A stretch of DNA of 62,413 bases from an uncultured Oscillibacter sp. Lineage in GTDB: Bacteria; Bacillota; Clostridia; Oscillospirales; Oscillospiraceae. Position 1 is the first letter of the stretch. Each line of letters opens with the position of its first letter. The stretch lies in the NCBI GenBank assembly GCA_947382875.1, contig CANDBG010000008.1, positions 1 to 62,413 on the forward strand, given 5' to 3'. Positions 7,657 through 14,903 of the stretch are shown here, one piece after another. The position numbers were made by a program, and so were the translations under genes. The notes beneath the pieces are model-generated. The model saw nothing but the letters and a program-made list of their open reading frames with translations. It made no database searches and was not told where the DNA came from.

Positions 7657-7860
7657 TGGCAACGTCAACACTACAGCTGGCCGAACCCGGAGAACCTGCT
7701 GTTTCCCTCTAAGGCTGGAACCCACCTTGATCCCAAGAGCTTTGAAATCCGGCTCAACGCCGTTTCCAAGCGGTGCGAGATCAAGAAGGTGAACCCCCAC
7801 GCATTACGTCACCCAAATGTCAAGCACAGGACACAAAAATTTTTGCTTATTTTAGGATAA
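7657..7860 (+). pseudogene. Fragment of a tyrosine recombinase (phage-type integrase)
   Basis: A frame without a start reads from about 7657 into NPENLLFPSKAGTHLDP and KRCEIKKVNPHALRH, the segment of tyrosine integrases leading up to the catalytic H-x-x-R motif. Directly after HALRH the sequence switches to PNVKHRTQKFLLILG and stops at 7860, so the last catalytic His/Trp and Tyr are absent. A 42-bp stretch around this switch point recurs at 11310-11351. It is a relic of an earlier integration and marks the left border of an AT-rich island. Confidence 0.6.
7798..7839 (+). repeat. Island border repeat, left copy (encodes H-A-LRH-PNVKH-R-TQK)
   Basis: Forty-two bases aligned without gaps to 11310-11351. 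The last 27 bases (CACCC-AATGTCAAGCAC...) are nearly identical, while the first 15 differ mainly at synonymous or alternative codons of the integrase LRH motif. The two copies are in the same orientation and flank the AT-rich 7.8-11.3 kb segment. Confidence 0.55.
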
Positions 7861-8102
7861 GTTTCAGAAAATGTGATGTAATCTTCTGCAAAAGGTTTTC
7901 TTATCTCGCAGTATCTGTAGATTACAGCGAATCAAAGAACTATAAACTCTGAAAATGCACATTGCGGCGCTTAGATTTTTATGAATGATTTGGAATGTAA
8001 TACTATTTATCTAAGGAAATATAATGCCGCACCCCAAAACAGATCATCATCTGAACTATCAGTAGAACTAAGTGTTACTCCATCTGCAGGAGCATTTTTT
8101 AT

Positions 8103-8789
8103 TTACCTCAATTCCTCGAATATCTTTCTGCACGCTGTTTCAGTTCCAATTTGCCCCAAAGTATCTTGAATCGTTTTGCGAAAGTCTCTCTCAACAAGCA
8201 GTATTGGGGTTCCCGTCTGTAGGGCCAGAACGAAAGCCGCATAAATCATTGCCCATTTATGCAAAAGTCCAATATTTCCGGTTCGGTAGTAACATTCAAC
8301 TTCTTCTTCCGAAAATCCACCCCAAAGAAAACATTTTTTCTCCTGCTGAGTAATATCCGCAGTAAGCTACCCTCCTGGATTACACAAAACAATCAAATCT
8401 ACAGTAGGTTCTTTCTGCTTGCTCATAAACTGTTTGATTTTAATCATTTCATGGATCAGGTCTACTTCCTACAAGAGGGCATCTGTGTTCGCCGACTTCC
8501 CGTCATCTGCCATTGTCACTTCCAGAGAGTACCCATAATCTTTGAGCAGTCTCTTTGTGCATTCAATCGCCTCATGATTTGAGTCAATAGAAATTACATC
8601 GAAATTCTTCTGCAGAAAGTTCAAGGTAGAATACCCTGCACCACAGCCAATTTCGAGAATTCGGTGATATGGAAGATTTTTGATCAAATCACACACCTAA
8701 CTATAATCACCATCATCAAAATGTTGCTTAGCGTTCGCGCTCCATCGAGAGATGTAGTCTTTCTCAGCAATTTCTAAAGCATTTTCCAC
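8103..8789 (-). pseudogene. SAM-dependent methyltransferase with three in-frame TAG codons
   Basis: A 229-codon frame starts at GTG 8789, with an A/G-rich ribosome site upstream, and ends at TAA 8103. It has methyltransferase motif I (ILEIGCGAGYS at about residue 43) followed by VISIDSNHEAI (motif II, acidic). The frame is interrupted only by three TAG codons, at codons 31, 107 and 141, and there is no frameshift. Sequence on both sides of each TAG reads as sensible protein (for example DALL-x-EVDLI and CNPGG-x-LTADIT). Most likely a decaying gene, though all three stops being amber and lying at places where Gln or Trp would fit is notable. I see nothing convincing between 7861 and 8102. Confidence 0.6.
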
Positions 8790-8846
8790 AATGTCCCCCC
8801 CCCTTGCATATAAGCATATGGTAGAATTTGTGTGCCGCAATTATCT

Positions 8847-10796
8847 TTAAACCATTACTTCCTCCACAGAAAAACCTAATCCCTTAAACATCTCTTTTTG
8901 TTTTTGCAAATCGCCTTGCAACTTGGAGAAATCCAATAATATTGTCAAATTTCTTCTAGCCCGCGAACATCCAACATAAAACAGCTTATATGCACTGAGT
9001 ATTCCTAAGACATCGCTTGCTTTTAAACAACCTTTTGCCCTTGTCACTCCTGGCTTGCTCAGATATGCAGCATATTTATTTTGGCAAATATGCTGAAAGT
9101 ACGGATCAGTAGAAAACCGCGCTACTATAGCATTAGCCTTTTGCAAAATTTCGTTTTCACTTCGGGTATAGTCTGCACTTTTCAATTCACGGATTTTCAT
9201 TTTGAGCGTATTCTGCAAATCGGTCAATTCACCTGCATATGCATAATAAAATTGATTGAAAGATTGGAGCGAAATTGGTATTTGGCATAGCAGATCAAAG
9301 AAGCGATACATATAGACGATGGGTGTGCCGCTGCTATCATCCGCTACAAATACCACACTGTTGTGGCTTTCACCTTTTACACCATGCTGTGTGGAAATTT
9401 TTGGATTATCAATATAGTCTAATACTCGCATCAGCTCAATAGCAGGGACAGTGAGTGCTTCCGCATTTTCTTTGTCAGCCAATACGTTTCCCACATAGGC
9501 CCTATCTGCAAGAGAAGTTTCCTCTAAAGATAGCAATAAATCCGATATTGTTTTCGTTCCATCTTGAATGATAGAAAAAACCAGTGTTAAATCTTGAAAT
9601 AGCCTAATTTTATCTCTGTGACATTTGATGCTACAGGTTTCCTGGCAGAACATGGATTTATTTGATTTAATAGTTTGTATGATCGGTCCATACTGCCGCT
9701 TTTGGAAGTCCTTTGCCATCTTTACAACACAATACGATAATTTAAGCAACGGATCAGGGTTTTCCTCATAAGAAGCGGTCAAAACATCTACAGGCGAATA
9801 GCTTTTCCCATAAGAATACTTATTCATTTTTGAGAAAGCTTGAAACAAGTTAGAAGCATCAATAGCGGAAAACCGCTCTTTGTTAAGAAGGTAAAGGATT
9901 AGTGTGTCTGGATCATTATTCTGTATTCTAGCTAATAGGGAAGGAACATCATTGGTCACAATTACTTTAGGTGGAAAATCCGGTTTTAACCGCTTCATGT
10001 CGTCTGAATTATCTTGGTCAAACTCCGAATCATGATAAAGCCTGTTTAAAATATCAACGATTTCAGTCACTGAACGGTAGTTGGTAGACATTTTTACCTG
10101 ATCAAACAATGCAAACTGTTCCTCAAAACTTCCGTTATAGTTCATGTAAATCTGTTGCATCCGATCGCCAAAAAGGTAGAGCTTGCTACTCGTTTCAGCT
10201 ACGGCGGCGTAAAAAATATTGAGGACATCTGCCATTGTGTCCTGGTATTCGTCAATAAAAATATATTGATAGCGCAGCGAGATTCTCCTGCGAATAACCG
10301 GGAAACGGTCAAAAATGCATTTTGAGAAACTCACTAAATCGTCGTGACACAATCCACCATAGTACAAAGAATTGAAAGAGGACTCATTGTAGAAAACCTC
10401 ATGAATGTTTTTTTGAACTGTCTCATAATCTAACTGACCATATTTTTCCTTGTATTTTTCGTTGCTTTCTGCAATATGTGCATCACTCGCCGCATTTTCA
10501 ATGCGCTGTTTAATGGCTCCCTCATATCGTTCAAAATATAGGCGCAAAATGTCGGAGTGTGCAAAATAGCGTTGCATAAAACCATGCAGAAAGGAGTGAA
10601 TTGTCCCAACAAAAATATGGTCGGATTTTAAATCTCCTATCAATTCTTCAGCTGCCCGATTTGTGTATGTAATACACAGAATATTATCTTTCGGATTTTC
10701 CAACATGAGTTTGCGAACCATGGATTTGATTTGGGTTGTTTTCCCGCTGCCAGCTGGCGCGTTAACCAAGAAGCAATTCTTTACTGCATCAGCCAC
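8847..10796 (-). CDS. UvrD/Rep-family (GajB-like) superfamily 1 helicase
   Basis: 649 residues with all SF1A motifs in order: motif I APAGSGKTTQ (residues about 14-23), Ia ITYTNRAAEEL, VGTIHSF, motif II FIDEYQDT, motif III LFGDRMQQIY, motif IV STNYRS, motif V HGVKGESHNSVVF, motif VI FYVGCSRARRNL. It is an ATP-driven 3'-5' DNA translocase or helicase. The start is GTG and overlaps the 3' end of the upstream gene by 16 bases. Its base composition is much more AT-rich than that of flanking genes. Its upstream neighbour ends in what resembles the tail of an OLD-family nuclease, so this may be the helicase half of a Gabija-like or class-2 OLD module. Confidence 0.85.
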   Translation of the reverse strand: MADAVKNCFLVNAPAGSGKTTQIKSMVRKLMLENPKDNILCITYTNRAAEELIGDLKSDHIFVGTIHSFLHGFMQRYFAHSDILRLYFERYEGAIKQRIENAASDAHIAESNEKYKEKYGQLDYETVQKNIHEVFYNESSFNSLYYGGLCHDDLVSFSKCIFDRFPVIRRRISLRYQYIFIDEYQDTMADVLNIFYAAVAETSSKLYLFGDRMQQIYMNYNGSFEEQFALFDQVKMSTNYRSVTEIVDILNRLYHDSEFDQDNSDDMKRLKPDFPPKVIVTNDVPSLLARIQNNDPDTLILYLLNKERFSAIDASNLFQAFSKMNKYSYGKSYSPVDVLTASYEENPDPLLKLSYCVVKMAKDFQKRQYGPIIQTIKSNKSMFCQETCSIKCHRDKIRLFQDLTLVFSIIQDGTKTISDLLLSLEETSLADRAYVGNVLADKENAEALTVPAIELMRVLDYIDNPKISTQHGVKGESHNSVVFVADDSSGTPIVYMYRFFDLLCQIPISLQSFNQFYYAYAGELTDLQNTLKMKIRELKSADYTRSENEILQKANAIVARFSTDPYFQHICQNKYAAYLSKPGVTRAKGCLKASDVLGILSAYKLFYVGCSRARRNLTILLDFSKLQGDLQKQKEMFKGLGFSVEEVMV

Positions 10797-11200
10797 AATA
10801 GGGCCTCCTTAATATAATTTGGGAGCATAGTCTCCGACAGATTGCCTAAAATGACTGAATACATAAAGTCAGTCTTTGTTTCTGATGTATGAGAAACGAT
10901 AGAGCGAATATTGCATTCGGCACCTCGGGGAACAACGAACTCGAGTGCATCATCTTTTCGACGCTTCTTCCATACATTTTGTGTTTGCTTTTCTAAAACC
11001 GTTACCTGATAGCGTTTTGCCAACATGGCTTCTTCAAGTGTCTGATGCTGACATCCCCATTCTTCAATGATGAGTTTTTGATTTTCTATAGAACCAGTAG
11101 GATCAGTATTTCGTACAGACAAACAGATATAGCCTACAGTGTCGCGGCATGGTTTGGTAATAAAATCAATATGCGGGTGTTTTCTACTCTTTCGGGCCAT
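10781..11200 (-). pseudogene. Chimeric ORF: serine-recombinase N-terminus joined to OLD/GajA-like C-terminal tail
   Basis: 139 residues. Residues 1 to about 52 are the start of a serine recombinase (MARKSRKH..., GYICLSVRN, SIENQKLIIEEW). From about residue 60 the sequence changes to an unrelated charged segment ending KTDFMYS...MLPNYIKEALLWL, which resembles the extreme C-terminus of OLD-family ATP-dependent nucleases (a pattern of K-x-x-x-A followed by P-x-YI-x-x-A-x-x-W). The simplest reading is an internal deletion that removed the recombinase catalytic core and the nuclease N-terminus, leaving the helicase downstream in its original overlap. GAGGAGG precedes the ATG, so it may still be translated and couple translation to the helicase. 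Confidence 0.55.
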
Positions 11201-11224
11201 GATTGTACCTCCTCAATCAAAAAA

Positions 11225-11261
11225 GGCTATGGCGTAAACCATAGCCCTTGGAGGGATTATA
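11225..11261 (-). promoter_or_regulatory. -10 element followed at once by a terminator-like hairpin
   Basis: On the minus strand a TATAAT (11261-11256) is followed within ten bases by GGCTATGG...CCATAGCC (11246-11225) and a T run, then the GAGGAGG and ATG of the chimeric gene. This looks like a very short attenuated leader, or a terminator left at a deletion junction. No good -35 was seen. Confidence 0.45.
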
Positions 11262-11309
11262 CCATGTTCTGTTTTCCTCTTCCACGAGGATGGCCTCATT
11301 TTCCGCTTC

Positions 11310-11351
11310 CACGAGCTTAGACACCCGAATGTCAAGCACAAGACACAAAAA
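11310..11351 (+). repeat. Island border repeat, right copy (encodes H-E-LRH-PNVKH-K-TQK)
   Basis: Same orientation as 7798-7839. The frame FHELRH-PNVKHKTQK runs to a TAA a few codons on and contains an 8-bp hairpin (AAACTCTG...CAGAGTTT) just downstream. Upstream residues belong to another integrase remnant. 11352-11774 holds no gene I can support; it is AT-rich intergenic or decayed DNA. Confidence 0.5.
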
Positions 11352-11774
11352 ACTCTGAAATTCCAGAGTTTTGCTATGTAACCGGCTGGGGATATTGCTT
11401 CCAGCCAGCGACAACGTCTTACCTCCCCCATGTCTGGTAGGGATCTAGAGTGTTACCAAATTATTTTCTGTGCAAAGGGTCGAATTTCCTGACTGCACCA
11501 TCTAATATTTTTTAGAAGCCTTATCGCACAATTCAAAATATTCGTTGCACCATTCGGTTTGATTAAAGGGAGACTCTTTTGGTATTTCTGTTCTTCAGAA
11601 GAAATATTATCTATTAAATAAGGTGCTAAAATTTTGTGCTGTTGTCAATGGCTTCCTATATATACCAACTAATAGGGGTAGACCTCCGCATCGCCTATCT
11701 ATAATATTGTTTAATGTGTCAATACAGCAGTGAAAAACATTTCTTCTTGTCGAACAATTACCGCTTAATTGATA

Positions 11775-12137
11775 CTATTTTTCATAACTTTGTCTAAATT
11801 CCGGTCCCCAAGGCCTTAATATCTGTAACAAACCAGATTGCATCGGAATTGGTTTTTCGCATTGTTTCCAGCTGTTTTCTTGGCTCCATGTTAACAAATA
11901 GTGATGAAAGTCTGGATATCCATGGACTATCGTATCATGTGATATATGTAAAATCTGTATAGGGTTATTGCCGTAGACATCAGGATATTTTGAAAACGTA
12001 TAAAAGAGTTTTTCAAAAATAATCTTGTTTTTCTTTGCACATGAGGCTGTCTCATCAAATAAAAGCTCTAAATCGATCATTTCAAATATCTGAGATAATG
12101 CAATCGAGGGGAATAATACACCACCCGCATAACCCAA
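11775..12137 (-). CDS. Unrecognised ORF, probably a gene remnant
   Basis: A 120-codon frame beginning at a TTG with no clear ribosome site. The translated sequence (FEMIDLELLFDETASC, FEKLFYTFSKYPDVY, PDFHHYLLTWSQ) looks protein-like in composition but I do not recognise it. An upstream stop sits a few codons before the TTG. It lies in degenerate DNA between the AT-rich island and the Crp-like regulator. 12138-12676 also contains only weak, unsupported frames. Confidence 0.25.
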   Translation of the reverse strand: MGYAGGVLFPSIALSQIFEMIDLELLFDETASCAKKNKIIFEKLFYTFSKYPDVYGNNPIQILHISHDTIVHGYPDFHHYLLTWSQENSWKQCEKPIPMQSGLLQILRPWGPEFRQSYEK

Positions 12138-12676
12138 TATTATAGTGCTGGTAAAACAACATTATCATTTGGATATTTTTACATTTGAATATATGTGCTT
12201 TGTTGGTCTCCTGCTCTGTGGAAAAACTGTGTGCCGCTGGATTTGCGTATAAAAGAAGCACCTGGACAATCGAAAAAATCAGGCGCTGTATCCTACCGAA
12301 AAGGACTTTCAAAGCCTGTGCAGAATTGACGGACTTCAGCGAAACGGAACTGAAGCCGCTTTATGGATACGTAAAGATATCTGCACAGCGACGACTTGAT
12401 CAACACGCTATGGTCCGGCAGTGCCGTGACACAGCTGTCTTTGTGAGGGATGGATTGCGGTAAATAGTTAATTAGCCCGCCAGGATAGACAAGCCGCTCC
12501 CGCAGCTGACCAATTGTTGGCTGCGAGAGCGATTTTCTGTTTCTTCCACGCTTTCAGATGTTGGATAGCAAGTAATTTGGAGGCTAATATGCATGCAAGT
12601 CCCAAGAGCAGACGCGATAAGCGGCAAACGGAATCATCTTGACGCCCCAGTGCTTCTAATAGCAAGATGTTCTCAT

Positions 12677-13303
12677 CTATTTCATTATCAGTTTGTATGT
12701 CCCTTTTCCGATTTTTTCCACAGCGCCAGCGTTTTCACACTGATTCAAAATCCGCTGAAGCTGACGGGGACTGCAATGGAGATGAAAGGCCCCCTGTTCC
12801 AATCCCTTTAATACTCCATTATCACATCGGTACTGCATATAAGAAAGTACACGTTCTGTCAAAGAGGACGGCGCGGCATCCATTGTAGTAATGGCAGCAA
12901 GTTTAGCAGACAAGCTGTTGCCAATCATTTGCAGAAACTCACAATTGGCCAGCAATATTTCTCGATTTGGGGCAATAGGAAACGCCAGACAAAGCAATGT
13001 TTCTGCCGCTTCGGTGCAGGTATTGTCATTTTGAGGGCAGAAAATTTCCATATCTCCAAGCAAGGAGTCTGCGCCGCCAGCAGAAAGCGAGTAGCGTTCA
13101 CCATCATTCCGAACGAAATAGATATTCAAGGAGCCTTGAATAACGATCTGGAACAGCGATTCCTCTTGAAATGGTGCAGTCACCAATTCCCCCTTTTCGT
13201 ACTGTATCAAACATAAATCTATCTGCAAATCTTCCAGAACCGAGTGGTAGCGGCTTTTGGCAAGGCAAGCCTTTATGGTTTCGGCGTCAAAAATTTTTTT
13301 CAT
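12677..13303 (-). CDS. Crp/Fnr-family transcriptional regulator
   Basis: 208 residues: an N-terminal cyclic-nucleotide-binding-like beta barrel (residues about 20-120, with LIQYEKGELVTAPF, FQIVIQGSLNIYFV, LLGDMEIF) and a C-terminal winged helix (SSLTERVLSYMQYR, then HLHCSPRQLQRILNQCENAGAVEKIGKGTYKL). No Fnr-type cysteine cluster is seen at the N-terminus. The ATG at 13303 was chosen because GGGGGAC lies seven bases upstream. It is divergent from a MATE transporter, a common pairing in which the regulator senses the pump's substrate or stress; this is inferred. Confidence 0.8.
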   Translation of the reverse strand: MKKIFDAETIKACLAKSRYHSVLEDLQIDLCLIQYEKGELVTAPFQEESLFQIVIQGSLNIYFVRNDGERYSLSAGGADSLLGDMEIFCPQNDNTCTEAAETLLCLAFPIAPNREILLANCEFLQMIGNSLSAKLAAITTMDAAPSSLTERVLSYMQYRCDNGVLKGLEQGAFHLHCSPRQLQRILNQCENAGAVEKIGKGTYKLIMK

Positions 13304-13353
13304 TGCGTCCCCCAAACAAGACAAGTGTCCGGTTTTTAGGTTTTATTCTACCG

Positions 13354-13359
13354 TATAAT
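13354..13359 (+). promoter_or_regulatory. -10 element of the MATE gene with flanking inverted repeat
   Basis: TATAAT at 13354-13359. ACAAGTGTCC (13321-13330) and GGACTTGT (13360-13367) form an inverted pair around the promoter and could be a binding site for the divergent Crp-like regulator. The -35 is poor, as expected for an activator-dependent promoter. Confidence 0.45.
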
Positions 13360-13386
13360 GGACTTGTTTTCAAGGAGGTTTTTGAT

Positions 13387-14760
13387 ATGATATCCGTTTT
13401 TGAAGAAAAGAACATACCCAAAGCCATTTTTCGAGTGGGCCTGCCAGCGATGTTCGGCCAGCTGACGACCCTGATTTACAATCTGGCGGATACGCTGTTT
13501 GTTTCCATGACCGAAAATGCAGACATGATTGCCGCTGTCACGCTGTGTACGCCGATTCTGCTCCTTATCATGTCGATTGCCGCGGTTTTTGGTTCAGGCG
13601 GCAGCAGTGTCATAGCAAGGCTCATGGGCGAGGGAAAAGACAAACGCGCCGGAAGCACACTTAATTTCTGCGGCTATACCATGAGCGGAGTTGGCATCAT
13701 CACCCTGGTTGCAGGCTTGTTCCTTTTGACGCCAGCTGCCCGGCTCGCCGGTGCGGACGCAGCGAACTTCACCTACACTTGTGATTATCTGCGGTATATT
13801 TTTCTCGGCGCGCCATTCATCATGCTTTCCAATGGCTTTGTCAACCTGTTTCGCTCTGCCGGAAAAATCAAGGAAAGCACCATAGGGTTGATTTTGGGCA
13901 ACGCCGTCAACATCGTGTTGGATTATATCTTCATCATTCCTTTGCGGTGGGGAACCGCGGGGGCGGCCCTGGCTACCTCTGTGGGCTTTGCGTGTTCCAC
14001 GGCATATTTTCTGGTATGTATGTTTAGAGAGGAACGTAAGGGAAACGTCTTGTTTGTGTTGTCTCCCAAGCAATTTCACGCAGATTGGCCAATGGTGCGG
14101 GATGTCATCAGCATTGGAATTCCCGGCGCGCTGATTACCGTTCTTATGAGCGTATCCAATATTGTCCTGAATAATTATATTGCAATCTATGGCTCTGGCG
14201 CGGTTGCCTCCTATGGCATCGCCTATAAAATCGACATGGTGCCGATTATGCTGTCGGTAGGACTGTCTCAGGGCGTTGCGCCTCTGATTGGTTTCTGCTA
14301 CGGCGCGGAGGAAAAACGACGTATGTCCAGCGCCATGCGATACGCGACGCTGTATGGCGTTTTGCTGGGCGCTTTCTTTACCGCGTTGTTTCTGCTCTGC
14401 GGCGAGCCATTGGCCTCCGTATTTCTGCACGAGGAGGAATTGATTCAGCAAGCCGGATATTTTTTGAAAATACTGTGTCTGTCCGCTCCTATGCTGGGCG
14501 TTATCAATATGGTGACCAGTTACTTCCAGGCGTTGGGAAAAGCGGTTCAGTCTCTGCTGATTACCGTTCTTCGTAATGCGATTCTGTTTATTCCAGCAGT
14601 CATTCTGTTGAATCACTGGCGGCAGTTAGACGGTGTAATTATGGCACAGCCAGTTGTGGAGACCGTTTTGATGGTGATTTGTATCGTTCTTTATGCCATG
14701 CAAAATGTCAGCCGCAAGGAGGTTTCCTTCAAAACAAAGCGCAATCCAGCCTCCATATAA
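13387..14760 (+). CDS. MATE family efflux transporter
   Basis: 457 residues with about twelve hydrophobic segments in two homologous halves, as in the multidrug and toxin extrusion family. Characteristic pieces are IPKAIFRVGLPAMFGQLTTLIYNLADTLFV at the N-terminus (helix 1-2) and its repeat in the second half (DVISIGIPGALITVLMSVSNIVLNNYI). The ATG at 13387 follows CAAGGAGGT by eight bases; the frame is open further upstream but without a ribosome site. It is an inner-membrane cation-coupled drug or metabolite exporter, divergent from the Crp-like regulator. Confidence 0.9.
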   Translation: MISVFEEKNIPKAIFRVGLPAMFGQLTTLIYNLADTLFVSMTENADMIAAVTLCTPILLLIMSIAAVFGSGGSSVIARLMGEGKDKRAGSTLNFCGYTMSGVGIITLVAGLFLLTPAARLAGADAANFTYTCDYLRYIFLGAPFIMLSNGFVNLFRSAGKIKESTIGLILGNAVNIVLDYIFIIPLRWGTAGAALATSVGFACSTAYFLVCMFREERKGNVLFVLSPKQFHADWPMVRDVISIGIPGALITVLMSVSNIVLNNYIAIYGSGAVASYGIAYKIDMVPIMLSVGLSQGVAPLIGFCYGAEEKRRMSSAMRYATLYGVLLGAFFTALFLLCGEPLASVFLHEEELIQQAGYFLKILCLSAPMLGVINMVTSYFQALGKAVQSLLITVLRNAILFIPAVILLNHWRQLDGVIMAQPVVETVLMVICIVLYAMQNVSRKEVSFKTKRNPASI

Positions 14761-14770
14761 GAAACACCAG

Positions 14771-14815
14771 GAAAAAGAGCCGTGTGAGAACGGAAACTCC
14801 GTCCTCACACGGCTC
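14771..14815 (-). terminator. Intrinsic terminator of the dehydrogenase operon
   Basis: A 12-bp perfect stem, GAGCCGTGTGAG (14777-14788) with 14804-14815, followed on the minus strand by TTTTTC (14776-14771). It lies between the convergent MATE and E1 genes. Confidence 0.8.
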
Positions 14816-14903
14816 TCAAAAACCGGCCAGACATCTTCTGTTGCGAAAGTTTCAGCCGCTTTTGGAGTTCACTTGTTCTCCATCAAAAGCATACCGCGAA
14901 GAA

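Noticed and set aside
11213-11431. Minus-strand frames across the right border repeat
   Set aside because: They run antisense through the integrase remnant and hairpin with Trp/Cys/Arg-rich content and no start signals.
12185-12463. 92-codon plus-strand frame between the AT-rich island and the Crp gene
   Set aside because: No ribosome site, no recognised motif, and neighbouring frames of the same DNA look equally plausible; probably decayed DNA.
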